From contig CAIWTL010000355.1 of NCBI GenBank assembly GCA_903915555.1, positions 1 through 6,073 of the forward strand: 6,073 nucleotides of DNA, given 5' to 3'. This stretch comes from an uncultured Micrococcales bacterium. Lineage in GTDB: Bacteria > Actinomycetota > Actinomycetes > S36-B12 > GCA-2699445. The notes beneath the pieces are model-generated. The model searched no databases, had not been told where the DNA came from, and saw only the letters and a program-made list of their open reading frames with translations. The position numbers and the translations under genes were made by a program. Within the stretch, counting starts at the first letter, position 1. Every line of letters starts with the position of its first letter. Shown here one piece after another: positions 1-5,369 of the stretch.

Positions 1-1
1 G

Positions 2-1195
2 GAGACCAAGAAAGCGGTCAAGAAGGCGCCGAAAATCACCATCACGGCCCCCCCACGACGAGTCGGCAAGCTGGTGCCCGGCGACTTCGGCATGCACTCC
101 TACCAGGGGAAACCCGGTGTCCCGGCAGGCAGCTACCGGCACAACTGCTACCCGCTGTGGCGGACGATGAACCCGGCTCCCGGCGTCTACGACTGGGAGG
201 ACGCCGACCAGATCATCGCCGAATCGCGTGCCATGGGCTTCACCGACGTCATGTTCAGCTTCTGCGGGACTCCCGAGTGGGCCGCCAAGGGCCCCGTCGC
301 GATGCCCGAGCGCGAGTACTGGGGTAAGTACGCGACAGCCGCGCCCAAGGACATGGGCGATTGGCGGACTTTCCTGCGTGCTTTCGTCTCCCGGTACTCC
401 GGGCAGATCTCGACGTACGAGGCCTGGAACGAGGCGACTGCCAAGTACCTGTGGCAGGGAACGCCGGACGAGATGGCGGAGATGACCGAGATCCTCTACG
501 AGGTCGTCGCGGACCTCGACCCCACGGCGAGAGTCGTCTCCGCCAACTCCCAGATGGGGGAGCAGCCTGCGTGGTTCCGCTCCTTCTTCCCCCGGTACAT
601 GGCGGCCCTGGCCGCCCGGAACTGGCCCGTCGACGTGGTCGCCATCCACAGCTACGCGGGTCACCCCGACAAGATCCCGCCGGCGGAGGGTGTCGTGAAG
701 CGCGCCGCGGTGCTCGGTGAGTTCGTGCGTGCGGCCAAGAAGGCGGGCATCCCCGATCGCGTTCAGTTCTGGGACACCGAGACCAACTACCTCGGCAAGG
801 CTGATCCGCGCCTCCAGCAGGCCATGGTGCTCCGGACCTACCTCGACTCCTGGCGGAATGGCTTCAAGCGGACCTACTGGTACATGTGGGTCAAGGAGGC
901 CTACCCCTGGCTCGGCATCCAGATGATGGACGGGGCCCCCGGTGTCGTGGCCTACACCACGCTCATGTCGTGGACCGTCGGGAGCACCTTCAAGGGCTGC
1001 GGAGTGGACGGTGCCCTCCGGGTCTGCGAGTTCGTGCGTGGTGGCAAGACCTTCCGCATCGCCTACGCCGTCCAGTACTCCGGCAAGCAGGTCATGAAAC
1101 TCCCCACAGCGACCACGGTGTGCGAGCCGACCGGGGCGGCCTGCCGAACGACCAAGCGCGCCACCGTCACGTACCTGCCTGTCAAGATCGGCTGA
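2..1195 (+). CDS. Secreted TIM-barrel glycoside hydrolase (GH39/clan GH-A-like), 5' partial
   Basis: The reading frame is open from the first full codon at base 2 to TGA at 1193-1195, so the true start lies upstream. A GTG at 74 is possible but would fall inside a continuous Lys/Pro/Ala-rich stretch (ETKKAVKKAPK near bases 2-34), which looks like a linker after a signal peptide. The catalytic domain has the clan GH-A pattern: WNEA, with the putative acid/base Glu at codon 431-433, and WDTETN, with the putative nucleophile Glu at codon 779-781, about 116 residues later. Aromatic residues (YWYMW near 876-890) suit a sugar-binding barrel. Paired cysteines in the last 70 residues (GCG..VC and VC...AC) suggest disulfides and an extracellular location. 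It would hydrolyse or trim a polysaccharide; the substrate is unknown. It converges on a nucleotide-sugar operon, so a role in surface-polysaccharide processing (PslG-like) is an inference. Family assignment beyond clan GH-A is uncertain. Confidence 0.8.
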   Translation, partial: ETKKAVKKAPKITITAPPRRVGKLVPGDFGMHSYQGKPGVPAGSYRHNCYPLWRTMNPAPGVYDWEDADQIIAESRAMGFTDVMFSFCGTPEWAAKGPVAMPEREYWGKYATAAPKDMGDWRTFLRAFVSRYSGQISTYEAWNEATAKYLWQGTPDEMAEMTEILYEVVADLDPTARVVSANSQMGEQPAWFRSFFPRYMAALAARNWPVDVVAIHSYAGHPDKIPPAEGVVKRAAVLGEFVRAAKKAGIPDRVQFWDTETNYLGKADPRLQQAMVLRTYLDSWRNGFKRTYWYMWVKEAYPWLGIQMMDGAPGVVAYTTLMSWTVGSTFKGCGVDGALRVCEFVRGGKTFRIAYAVQYSGKQVMKLPTATTVCEPTGAACRTTKRATVTYLPVKIG

Positions 1196-1196
1196 C

Positions 1197-1211
1197 CGAC
1201 GGGCCCCGTCG
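1197..1211. terminator. Possible short hairpin just after the hydrolase stop codon
   Basis: A 7-bp perfect inverted repeat (CGACGGG, one-base centre, CCCGTCG) begins two bases after the TGA at 1193-1195. With the innermost pairs opened as a loop it could form a compact GC-rich hairpin. No T-run follows, which is common for high-GC actinobacterial terminators but makes the call weak. It may simply be a chance GC-rich palindrome. Confidence 0.3.
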
Positions 1212-1230
1212 TCCGGCGGACAGCACACGG

Positions 1231-1306
1231 ACGGCAGATCTGACCCGCAGCCCACCATCGCCCGGCAGATTCAGGGCATCCGCCCCGCCAGGGGCAGATC
1301 TGCGGT
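1231..1306. repeat. Convergent intergenic region with GGCAGAT repeats and palindromic arms
   Basis: GGCAGAT occurs at 1233-1239, 1264-1270 and 1293-1299, spaced 31 and 29 bases. The outer two lie in palindromes: CAGATCTG (1235-1242) and GCAGATCTGC (1294-1303). Bases 1234-1242 and 1295-1303 are exact reverse complements, and two more pairs form beyond one mismatch, so a long-range stem with a loop of about 52 bases is possible. It lies between the tail ends of the plus-strand hydrolase and the minus-strand dehydrogenase. It could be a shared transcription end or a protein-binding region; which one cannot be decided from sequence. Confidence 0.45.
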
Positions 1307-1311
1307 CGGGG

Positions 1312-2295
1312 TCAGAGGTGGATCGTCCGGTCGGTCGCTGCCGACTCGAGGACCGCCTCGGCGACCGCGAGGGTCCGCGCCCCCTCCTCCAGCGAGACGA
1401 TCGAGGAGTCCTTGCCCAGGACCGCGTCCCGGAAAGCCTCGTGCTCGGTGCGCAGAGGTTCCGGTTTGGCGAAGGAGTAGCGGATCATGTCCCCCTCGCT
1501 GACGCCCCGGAAGCCCGCGATCTGGGCCCACTCGGTGGGGACCGAGCCGTTGGCGTAGTACGTGAGGTCGGCGCTGAGGGTGTCGGCGACGAACGCGCCC
1601 CGCTCGCCGGTGATCACCGTCACGCGCTCTTTCATCGGTGACAGCCAGTTCACCAGATGGTTGGTGACCGTACCGTCCGCGAGTCGCCCGGTGACGGCCA
1701 CGAGGTCCTCGTGCTCGCGGCCCGACCGGTGGGCGGTCTGGGCGGCGACGGAGGAGAAGGGCTGTTGGGTGACCCATGCCGTCAGATCGATGTCGTGGGT
1801 TCCGAGGTCCTTCACGACCCCGACGTCGGCGATGCGGGCCGGGAACGGCCCCACCCGACGGGTGCTCACCTGGAAGACCTCACCGAGATCCCCGGCCTCG
1901 AGACGGGCGCGCGCCTGCTGCAGCGACGGGTTGTACCGCTCGATATGGCCGACGCCGCCCACCAGGTCGGCGTCGCGGAAGGCTGCCACGATCTCGGCGG
2001 CCTCGGCGCTGGTGGCGGCCAGTGGCTTCTCGATGAGCGCGTGGATGCCGTTGGCCGCCAGTTCCATGGCGATGCCGTGGTGATAGGCGGTCGGGACCGC
2101 GACCACGCAGTAGTCGACGCCGGCCGCGACCAGATCGGCGACGCCGTCGAGGACACCCAGGGACCCCGCCACATCGTGTGGGTCGCCGAGTGGATCGGCC
2201 ACGGCGACAAGGTCCACACCGTCCAGGGACCGCAGGATCCGGGCGTGGTTGCGTCCCATCATGCCGAGGCCGATGAGCCCCGCGCGCAGCGTCAT
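1312..2295 (-). CDS. Gfo/Idh/MocA oxidoreductase, probable UDP-N-acetylglucosamine 3-dehydrogenase (WbpB/WlbA-like)
   Basis: This is a cytosolic NAD(P)-dependent dehydrogenase of 327 residues, the normal family length. The N-terminal Rossmann fold has GLIGLGMMGRNH (Gly9, Gly11, Gly14), followed by AVADP at about residues 31-35. EKP at 89-91 carries the conserved catalytic/cofactor Lys90. GHIERYNPS (116-124) is typical of the nucleotide-sugar branch, and DLGTHDID (163-170) holds the GxHxxD active-site motif with His167 and Asp170. The ATG at 2295 overlaps the upstream aminotransferase stop as ATGA and has a strong ribosome site, GGAGGAA (2307-2301), five bases upstream. In WbpB/WlbA the reaction oxidises C3 of a UDP-GlcNAc-type sugar to the 3-keto form, which the aminotransferase then aminates. 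The exact substrate (uronic acid or neutral sugar) is inferred from the neighbours; family membership is secure. Confidence 0.88.
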   Translation of the reverse strand: MTLRAGLIGLGMMGRNHARILRSLDGVDLVAVADPLGDPHDVAGSLGVLDGVADLVAAGVDYCVVAVPTAYHHGIAMELAANGIHALIEKPLAATSAEAAEIVAAFRDADLVGGVGHIERYNPSLQQARARLEAGDLGEVFQVSTRRVGPFPARIADVGVVKDLGTHDIDLTAWVTQQPFSSVAAQTAHRSGREHEDLVAVTGRLADGTVTNHLVNWLSPMKERVTVITGERGAFVADTLSADLTYYANGSVPTEWAQIAGFRGVSEGDMIRYSFAKPEPLRTEHEAFRDAVLGKDSSIVSLEEGARTLAVAEAVLESAATDRTIHL

Positions 2296-3365
2296 CCCAG
2301 TTCCTCCGCCACCTCGTTGACCACCTGAGCGATCTGCTTCAGGTCGTCGTCGCCGAGGGCCGGATGCACCGGCAGCGAGACCACCTGGGCGGCAGCCTCC
2401 TCGGTCACGGGCAGATCCAGTTCCAGCGAGAACGTGGGCAGGCGATGGACCGGCACCGGGTAGTAGACCCCGGAACCGACACCGCGGTCGGCCAGGGCGG
2501 AGACGAAGGAGTCGCGGTCACCGGGCACCCGGACGGTGTACTGGTGGTAGACGTGCCGAGCACCGTCTCGGACCGGGGGGGTGACCACGCCGCTGAGGTT
2601 CTGGTCGAGGAACTCCGCGTTGTGCCGGCGCTGCTCGGTCCATCCGGCCAACTTCGCCAGCTGGACGCGCCCGATCGCCGCGTGGATGTCGGTCATCCGG
2701 TTGTTCAGCCCGGCGATCTCGTTGTGGTAGCGCTTCTCCATGCCTTGGTTGCGCAGCAGACGGACGGTCCGGGCGAGCTCGGGATCGCCGGTGACGACCA
2801 TGCCGCCCTCTCCCGACGTCATGTTCTTGGTCGGATAGAAGGAGAACGCGGCAGCGTCCCCCCAGGCGCCGACCGGGCGTCCCTCGAGCGCTGCCGCGTG
2901 GGCCTGGGCGGCGTCCTCCACCACCTGGAGCTCGTACTCCTCGGCGATGTCCATGATCTGTGCCATCGCAGCCGGATGCCCGTACAGATGCACCGGCATG
3001 ATGGCTCGCGTCCGGGAGGTGATCGCGGGCACGATCGCCGCGGGATCCATGCAGAAGGTGTCCGCCTCGATGTCGACGAACACCGGGGTGGCCCCCGCGA
3101 CCGCGACGGAGTTCGCAGTGGCGGCGAACGTGAAACTGGGGACGATCACCTCGTCACCGGGCCCGATCCCCATGGCCAGCAGGGCCAGGTGGAGCGCCGA
3201 GGTGCCCGAGTTGACCGCGATGCACTCGCGACCGTCGACCAGCGCGGCGAACTCCTCCTCGAAGGCGGCCACCTGGGGGCCCTGCGCGATCATGCCGGAG
3301 CTCAGAACGGCGTCGACGGCCGCGCGCTCCTCGTCGCCGATCAAGGGCTGGGCTGCGGGGATCAT
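2292..3365 (-). CDS. DegT/DnrJ/EryC1/StrS aminotransferase, probable 3-keto sugar-nucleotide transaminase (WbpE/WlbC-like)
   Basis: This PLP-dependent type I-fold aminotransferase of 357 residues is full length for the family. Visible motifs in order: the N-terminal PLIGDEE segment; NSGTSALHLAL (52-62), which binds the PLP phosphate; PSFTFAATANS (76-86); HLYGHPA (126-132); VVEDAAQAH (148-156), whose Asp151 contacts the pyridine nitrogen; and SFYPTKNMTSGEGGM (175-189), with Lys180 as the Schiff-base lysine. It should transfer an amino group, usually from glutamate, to the 3-keto sugar made by the downstream dehydrogenase. Start: the ATG at 3365 overlaps the acetyltransferase stop (ATGA) and has a purine-rich site, GAGGAAAGG (3382-3374), eight bases upstream. 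Homologues also act at C4 in other pathways; the choice of C3 rests on the dehydrogenase and acetyltransferase beside it. Confidence 0.9.
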   Translation of the reverse strand: MIPAAQPLIGDEERAAVDAVLSSGMIAQGPQVAAFEEEFAALVDGRECIAVNSGTSALHLALLAMGIGPGDEVIVPSFTFAATANSVAVAGATPVFVDIEADTFCMDPAAIVPAITSRTRAIMPVHLYGHPAAMAQIMDIAEEYELQVVEDAAQAHAAALEGRPVGAWGDAAAFSFYPTKNMTSGEGGMVVTGDPELARTVRLLRNQGMEKRYHNEIAGLNNRMTDIHAAIGRVQLAKLAGWTEQRRHNAEFLDQNLSGVVTPPVRDGARHVYHQYTVRVPGDRDSFVSALADRGVGSGVYYPVPVHRLPTFSLELDLPVTEEAAAQVVSLPVHPALGDDDLKQIAQVVNEVAEELG

Positions 3366-3976
3366 GTTCGAGACCTTTCCTCGGTGACGTCGACCAGGGT
3401 GTTCCCCGAGACGACGAACTCATGCCCGGTGGCCGGGCAGCGCCAACGGCCGGGGGCCAGTTCCTCGAGAGGGCGCCCTGCGCGGCCCACCCATCCCACC
3501 TGACGGGCCGGGACACCCGCCACGAGAGCGTGGTCGGGCACGTCACGGGTCACCACCGCGCCGGCGGCGACGAGCGCCCAACGGCCGATGGACACCGGCG
3601 CCACGCACACTGCGCGGGCACCGATGGAGGCGCCGTCGCCGATCGTGACACCGACCGGCTGCCAGTCGCTGGCCGACTTGGGGGTGCCGTCGACGTTCAC
3701 GGCCCGCGGATACTCGTCGTTGGTCAGCACTGCGGCGGGGCCGATGAAGACGCCGTCGCCGAGTGCCGCGGGTTCGTAGACGAGGGCGTGGTTCTGGATC
3801 TTGCAGCTGTCGCCGATCCGGACACCGGTCCCGATGTAGGCGCCGCGGCCGATGATGCAGTTGCTCCCGGTCGTCACACCCTCGCGAACCTGGGCCAGAT
3901 GCCACACCCGGGTGCCGGCGCCCAGATGAGCGTCCGCGGCGACGTCGGCGCCCGGGGCCACGACTGCATCGTTCAC
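3362..3976 (-). CDS. Left-handed beta-helix N-acetyltransferase, probable UDP-3-amino sugar acetyltransferase (WbpD/WlbB-like)
   Basis: This 204-residue protein is built almost wholly of imperfect hexapeptide repeats (for example IIGRGAYIGTGVRIG at 41-55 and VTIGDGASIGARAV at 110-123), the hallmark of trimeric acetyl-CoA-dependent acetyltransferases. KIQNHALVYEPA (59-70) followed by FIGPAAVLTNDEYPR (77-91) is the pattern of the WbpD/WlbB group, which N-acetylates the 3-amino group of UDP-2-acetamido-3-amino sugars. VVTRDVPDHALVAGVPAR (141-158) closes the helix, and a C-terminal extension with CPATG resembles the ribbon-like tail common in this group. It is first in the operon. The start is GTG at 3976 with no ribosome site; a -10-like hexamer six bases upstream suggests a leaderless message. 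A second GTG five codons later is possible but less well placed. Confidence 0.87.
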   Translation of the reverse strand: MNDAVVAPGADVAADAHLGAGTRVWHLAQVREGVTTGSNCIIGRGAYIGTGVRIGDSCKIQNHALVYEPAALGDGVFIGPAAVLTNDEYPRAVNVDGTPKSASDWQPVGVTIGDGASIGARAVCVAPVSIGRWALVAAGAVVTRDVPDHALVAGVPARQVGWVGRAGRPLEELAPGRWRCPATGHEFVVSGNTLVDVTEERSRT

Positions 3977-3982
3977 CCACGG

Positions 3983-3988
3983 AGTATC
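3983..3988 (-). promoter_or_regulatory. Putative -10 element for a leaderless sugar operon
   Basis: Read on the minus strand this is GATACT, five of six matches to TATACT, and it ends exactly six bases before the GTG at 3976. That spacing would place the transcript start on the start codon, and no Shine-Dalgarno sequence is present. No convincing -35 element is seen about 17 bases upstream. The call is based on position and sequence only. Confidence 0.45.
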
Positions 3989-4028
3989 CCAGATCGTCGC
4001 GGCGCGGCAGCGCAGCGCGGCCTCCCAC

Positions 4029-4034
4029 TACGGT
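4029..4034 (+). promoter_or_regulatory. Putative -10 element for a leaderless AlaX-like gene
   Basis: TACGGT fits the actinobacterial TANNNT -10 pattern and ends six bases before the ATG at 4041, so transcription would begin at or next to the start codon. The bases between (GGGTGC) are not a good ribosome site. No clear -35 is visible. It shares the 64-bp gap 3977-4040 with the divergent operon promoter. Confidence 0.5.
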
Positions 4035-4040
4035 GGGTGC

Positions 4041-4928
4041 ATGACGGACACCCGGGTCACGTTCCCCGCAGGAGCCGTCGAGGGGAGGGCCCGGGTGCTG
4101 GACGTCGTGGATCTGGGCGGGGGCCGCTGTGGAGTCGTGGTGGACCAGACGCCCTTCCACCCGGTCGACCACACGTGGCCCGATCAGCCGGCGGACTCCG
4201 GCACGCTCGCGGGCCTGCCCGTCCTCGACTGCCTGGTGGGCGCGTCCCCGGCCATCGACGAAGCGGATGCCGACCCTGGACATCGGTGGGTCGTCGCCGG
4301 GGACATCCCGGCGCGGCGCGGTGACCCGGCGCTCACGTGGGGCGTCGTCCACGTGCTCGACGCCGAGGCGGCGGATCGGGCCGGCATCACCCGGGGATCC
4401 GAGGTAGAACTCGTCGTCGACGGGGATCGCCGTCGGCGCCTGTCGCGGGGCCACAGTGCCTGTCACCTGGCGGCGCTGGCCCTGAACCGGGCCGCGGCCC
4501 CGCTGTGGTCGAAGGATGTGGGGCGACGCGACGGTCTGGGCAGCCCGGACCTGGACTCCCTCGCGATCGTCGTCTCGCGGATCGAGCCGGACGCCGCTCT
4601 CGACGAGTACCGGTTGGGCAAGAGTCTCCGGAAGCGGGGGCTGGCGACCACCGATCTCCTCGAGCGTCTGCCACAGCTGCAGGACGAGGCCAACGAACTG
4701 CTGTCGGCGTGGACCGCCGCCGGCGGACACGCCGTCGTCGACACCGGCGGTGACGACCGCCTGGTCGCTCGCCGCACCTGGCGTGCGGACCTGCCGGGCG
4801 GCCAGGTGGCCATCCCGTGTGGTGGGACCCATGTCACGGACATCGCAGACGTCGCCGGCACCCGCGTGGTCTATGAACCGACCGATGGCGGTTTTCGCGT
4901 CCTCACGACAGTTCCCCCGGAGGTCTGA
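4041..4928 (+). CDS. AlaX-like alanyl-tRNA editing domain protein (metal-dependent hydrolase)
   Basis: This 295-residue cytosolic protein resembles the editing half of alanyl-tRNA synthetase. An N-terminal barrel-like part (about 1-130) contains PFHPVDHTWPDQPADSG (38-54), corresponding to the usual P-x-GGGQP-x-DxG segment. The second domain has GHSACHLAALAL (137-148), giving HxxxH (His138, His142), and IPCGGTHVTDI (258-268), giving CxxxH (Cys260, His264), so all four expected zinc ligands are present. Between them lies a segment of roughly 60 residues with basic RLGKSLRKRG (191-200). AlaX proteins deacylate mischarged tRNA-Ala (Ser- or Gly-tRNA-Ala) in trans; activity here is inferred. The length fits neither the short (about 150) nor the long (about 400) AlaX form. 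The ATG at 4041 is chosen because of the leaderless promoter and the divergent gap. It converges on the PemK-like gene with only six bases between stops. Confidence 0.78.
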   Translation: MTDTRVTFPAGAVEGRARVLDVVDLGGGRCGVVVDQTPFHPVDHTWPDQPADSGTLAGLPVLDCLVGASPAIDEADADPGHRWVVAGDIPARRGDPALTWGVVHVLDAEAADRAGITRGSEVELVVDGDRRRRLSRGHSACHLAALALNRAAAPLWSKDVGRRDGLGSPDLDSLAIVVSRIEPDAALDEYRLGKSLRKRGLATTDLLERLPQLQDEANELLSAWTAAGGHAVVDTGGDDRLVARRTWRADLPGGQVAIPCGGTHVTDIADVAGTRVVYEPTDGGFRVLTTVPPEV

Positions 4929-4946
4929 GTCGGGTCAGTCGACCTC
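4920..4946. terminator. Possible bidirectional hairpin spanning two convergent stop codons
   Basis: GAGGTC (4920-4925) and GACCTC (4941-4946) are reverse complements. Inside them TGA (4926-4928) can pair with TCA (4935-4937), leaving a three-base bulge and a six-base loop. The structure covers the stop codons of both the AlaX-like gene and the PemK-like gene, which are six bases apart. It lacks a T-run and is weak, but there is no other room for a terminator between these genes. Confidence 0.25.
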
Positions 4947-5369
4947 GATGCCGTTGCGCTCCTGACGGGCGCGCACCAGGAGGTCCAGGAAGCGTTCCTC
5001 GGTGAGCACCGCGCCCTCGCGACGCACTCCGCCGTCGTCGATCCCCAGAGGGCGGTCGACGCGCGCCCAGGACTGCCGCCGCTCGGGGTCCCACGATCCG
5101 GTGCCCACGGCGATCCAGCCCGGATCACCCGCGTGATCCCTGCTGGACAACATGAAGGCGACGAACTGGCCGGGCCGCTCGCCACGGCCGATGACCACGA
5201 GCGGCCGGTCCTTCCCCACGGTGTCGTCCTCCTCGAACGGCACCCACGCCCACACGATTTCCCCAGGGTCGGGATTGCGATCGCTCTCGGGGCTGTAGTC
5301 GGGGGTCACGCGGCCCCGATAGGGGTAGGCGCCACCCGTGGGGGGACGGGGGTCGGTGACGCTGCTCAT
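4935..5369 (-). CDS. Solo PemK/MazF-fold family protein
   Basis: This 144-residue protein has a disordered Pro/Gly/Tyr-rich N-terminus (1-33), then a MazF/PemK-like domain. PGEIVWAWVPFEED (35-48) is the first strand pair, KDRPLVVIGR (53-62) matches the family's conserved RP-x-VV strand, and FMLSSRDH (72-79) corresponds to the strand carrying the catalytic Ser/Thr in MazF toxins. SWARVDRPL (100-108) and a final helix (123-137) follow. MazF toxins are sequence-specific endoribonucleases, but no antitoxin-sized gene lies next to this one: the upstream neighbour is a sugar kinase and the downstream one is convergent. I therefore infer a conserved chromosomal actinobacterial PemK-like protein rather than a classic toxin. 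Its ATG at 5369 overlaps the kinase stop (ATGA), so translation is probably coupled; only a weak G-rich site precedes it. RNase activity is unproven. Confidence 0.75.
   Translation of the reverse strand: MSSVTDPRPPTGGAYPYRGRVTPDYSPESDRNPDPGEIVWAWVPFEEDDTVGKDRPLVVIGRGERPGQFVAFMLSSRDHAGDPGWIAVGTGSWDPERRQSWARVDRPLGIDDGGVRREGAVLTEERFLDLLVRARQERNGIEVD

Noticed and set aside
74..76. GTG as the true start of the glycoside hydrolase
   Set aside because: The frame is open to the window edge and the upstream residues form a plausible Lys/Pro-rich linker; a secreted enzyme needs a signal peptide that is not present after this codon.
886..2328. Plus-strand open frames of 251 and 223 codons across the hydrolase end and the dehydrogenase
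   Set aside because: They overlap well-supported genes, show no domain, and share the shadow-frame composition.
2364..3503. 379-codon plus-strand open frame
   Set aside because: It is antisense to the aminotransferase, whose PLP motifs are unmistakable; the frame has a low-complexity His/Arg/Gly/Asp composition and no recognisable domain.
3543..4832. 429-codon minus-strand open frame
   Set aside because: It lies antisense to the AlaX-like gene and in another frame of the acetyltransferase, is rich in Arg/Gly/Pro/Asp without motifs, and is the expected shadow of high-GC coding sequence.
4935..5369. Classic MazEF/PemIK toxin-antitoxin module
   Set aside because: No antitoxin-sized ORF with a DNA-binding domain lies beside the PemK-like gene on either side; the neighbours are a kinase and a convergent AlaX-like gene.
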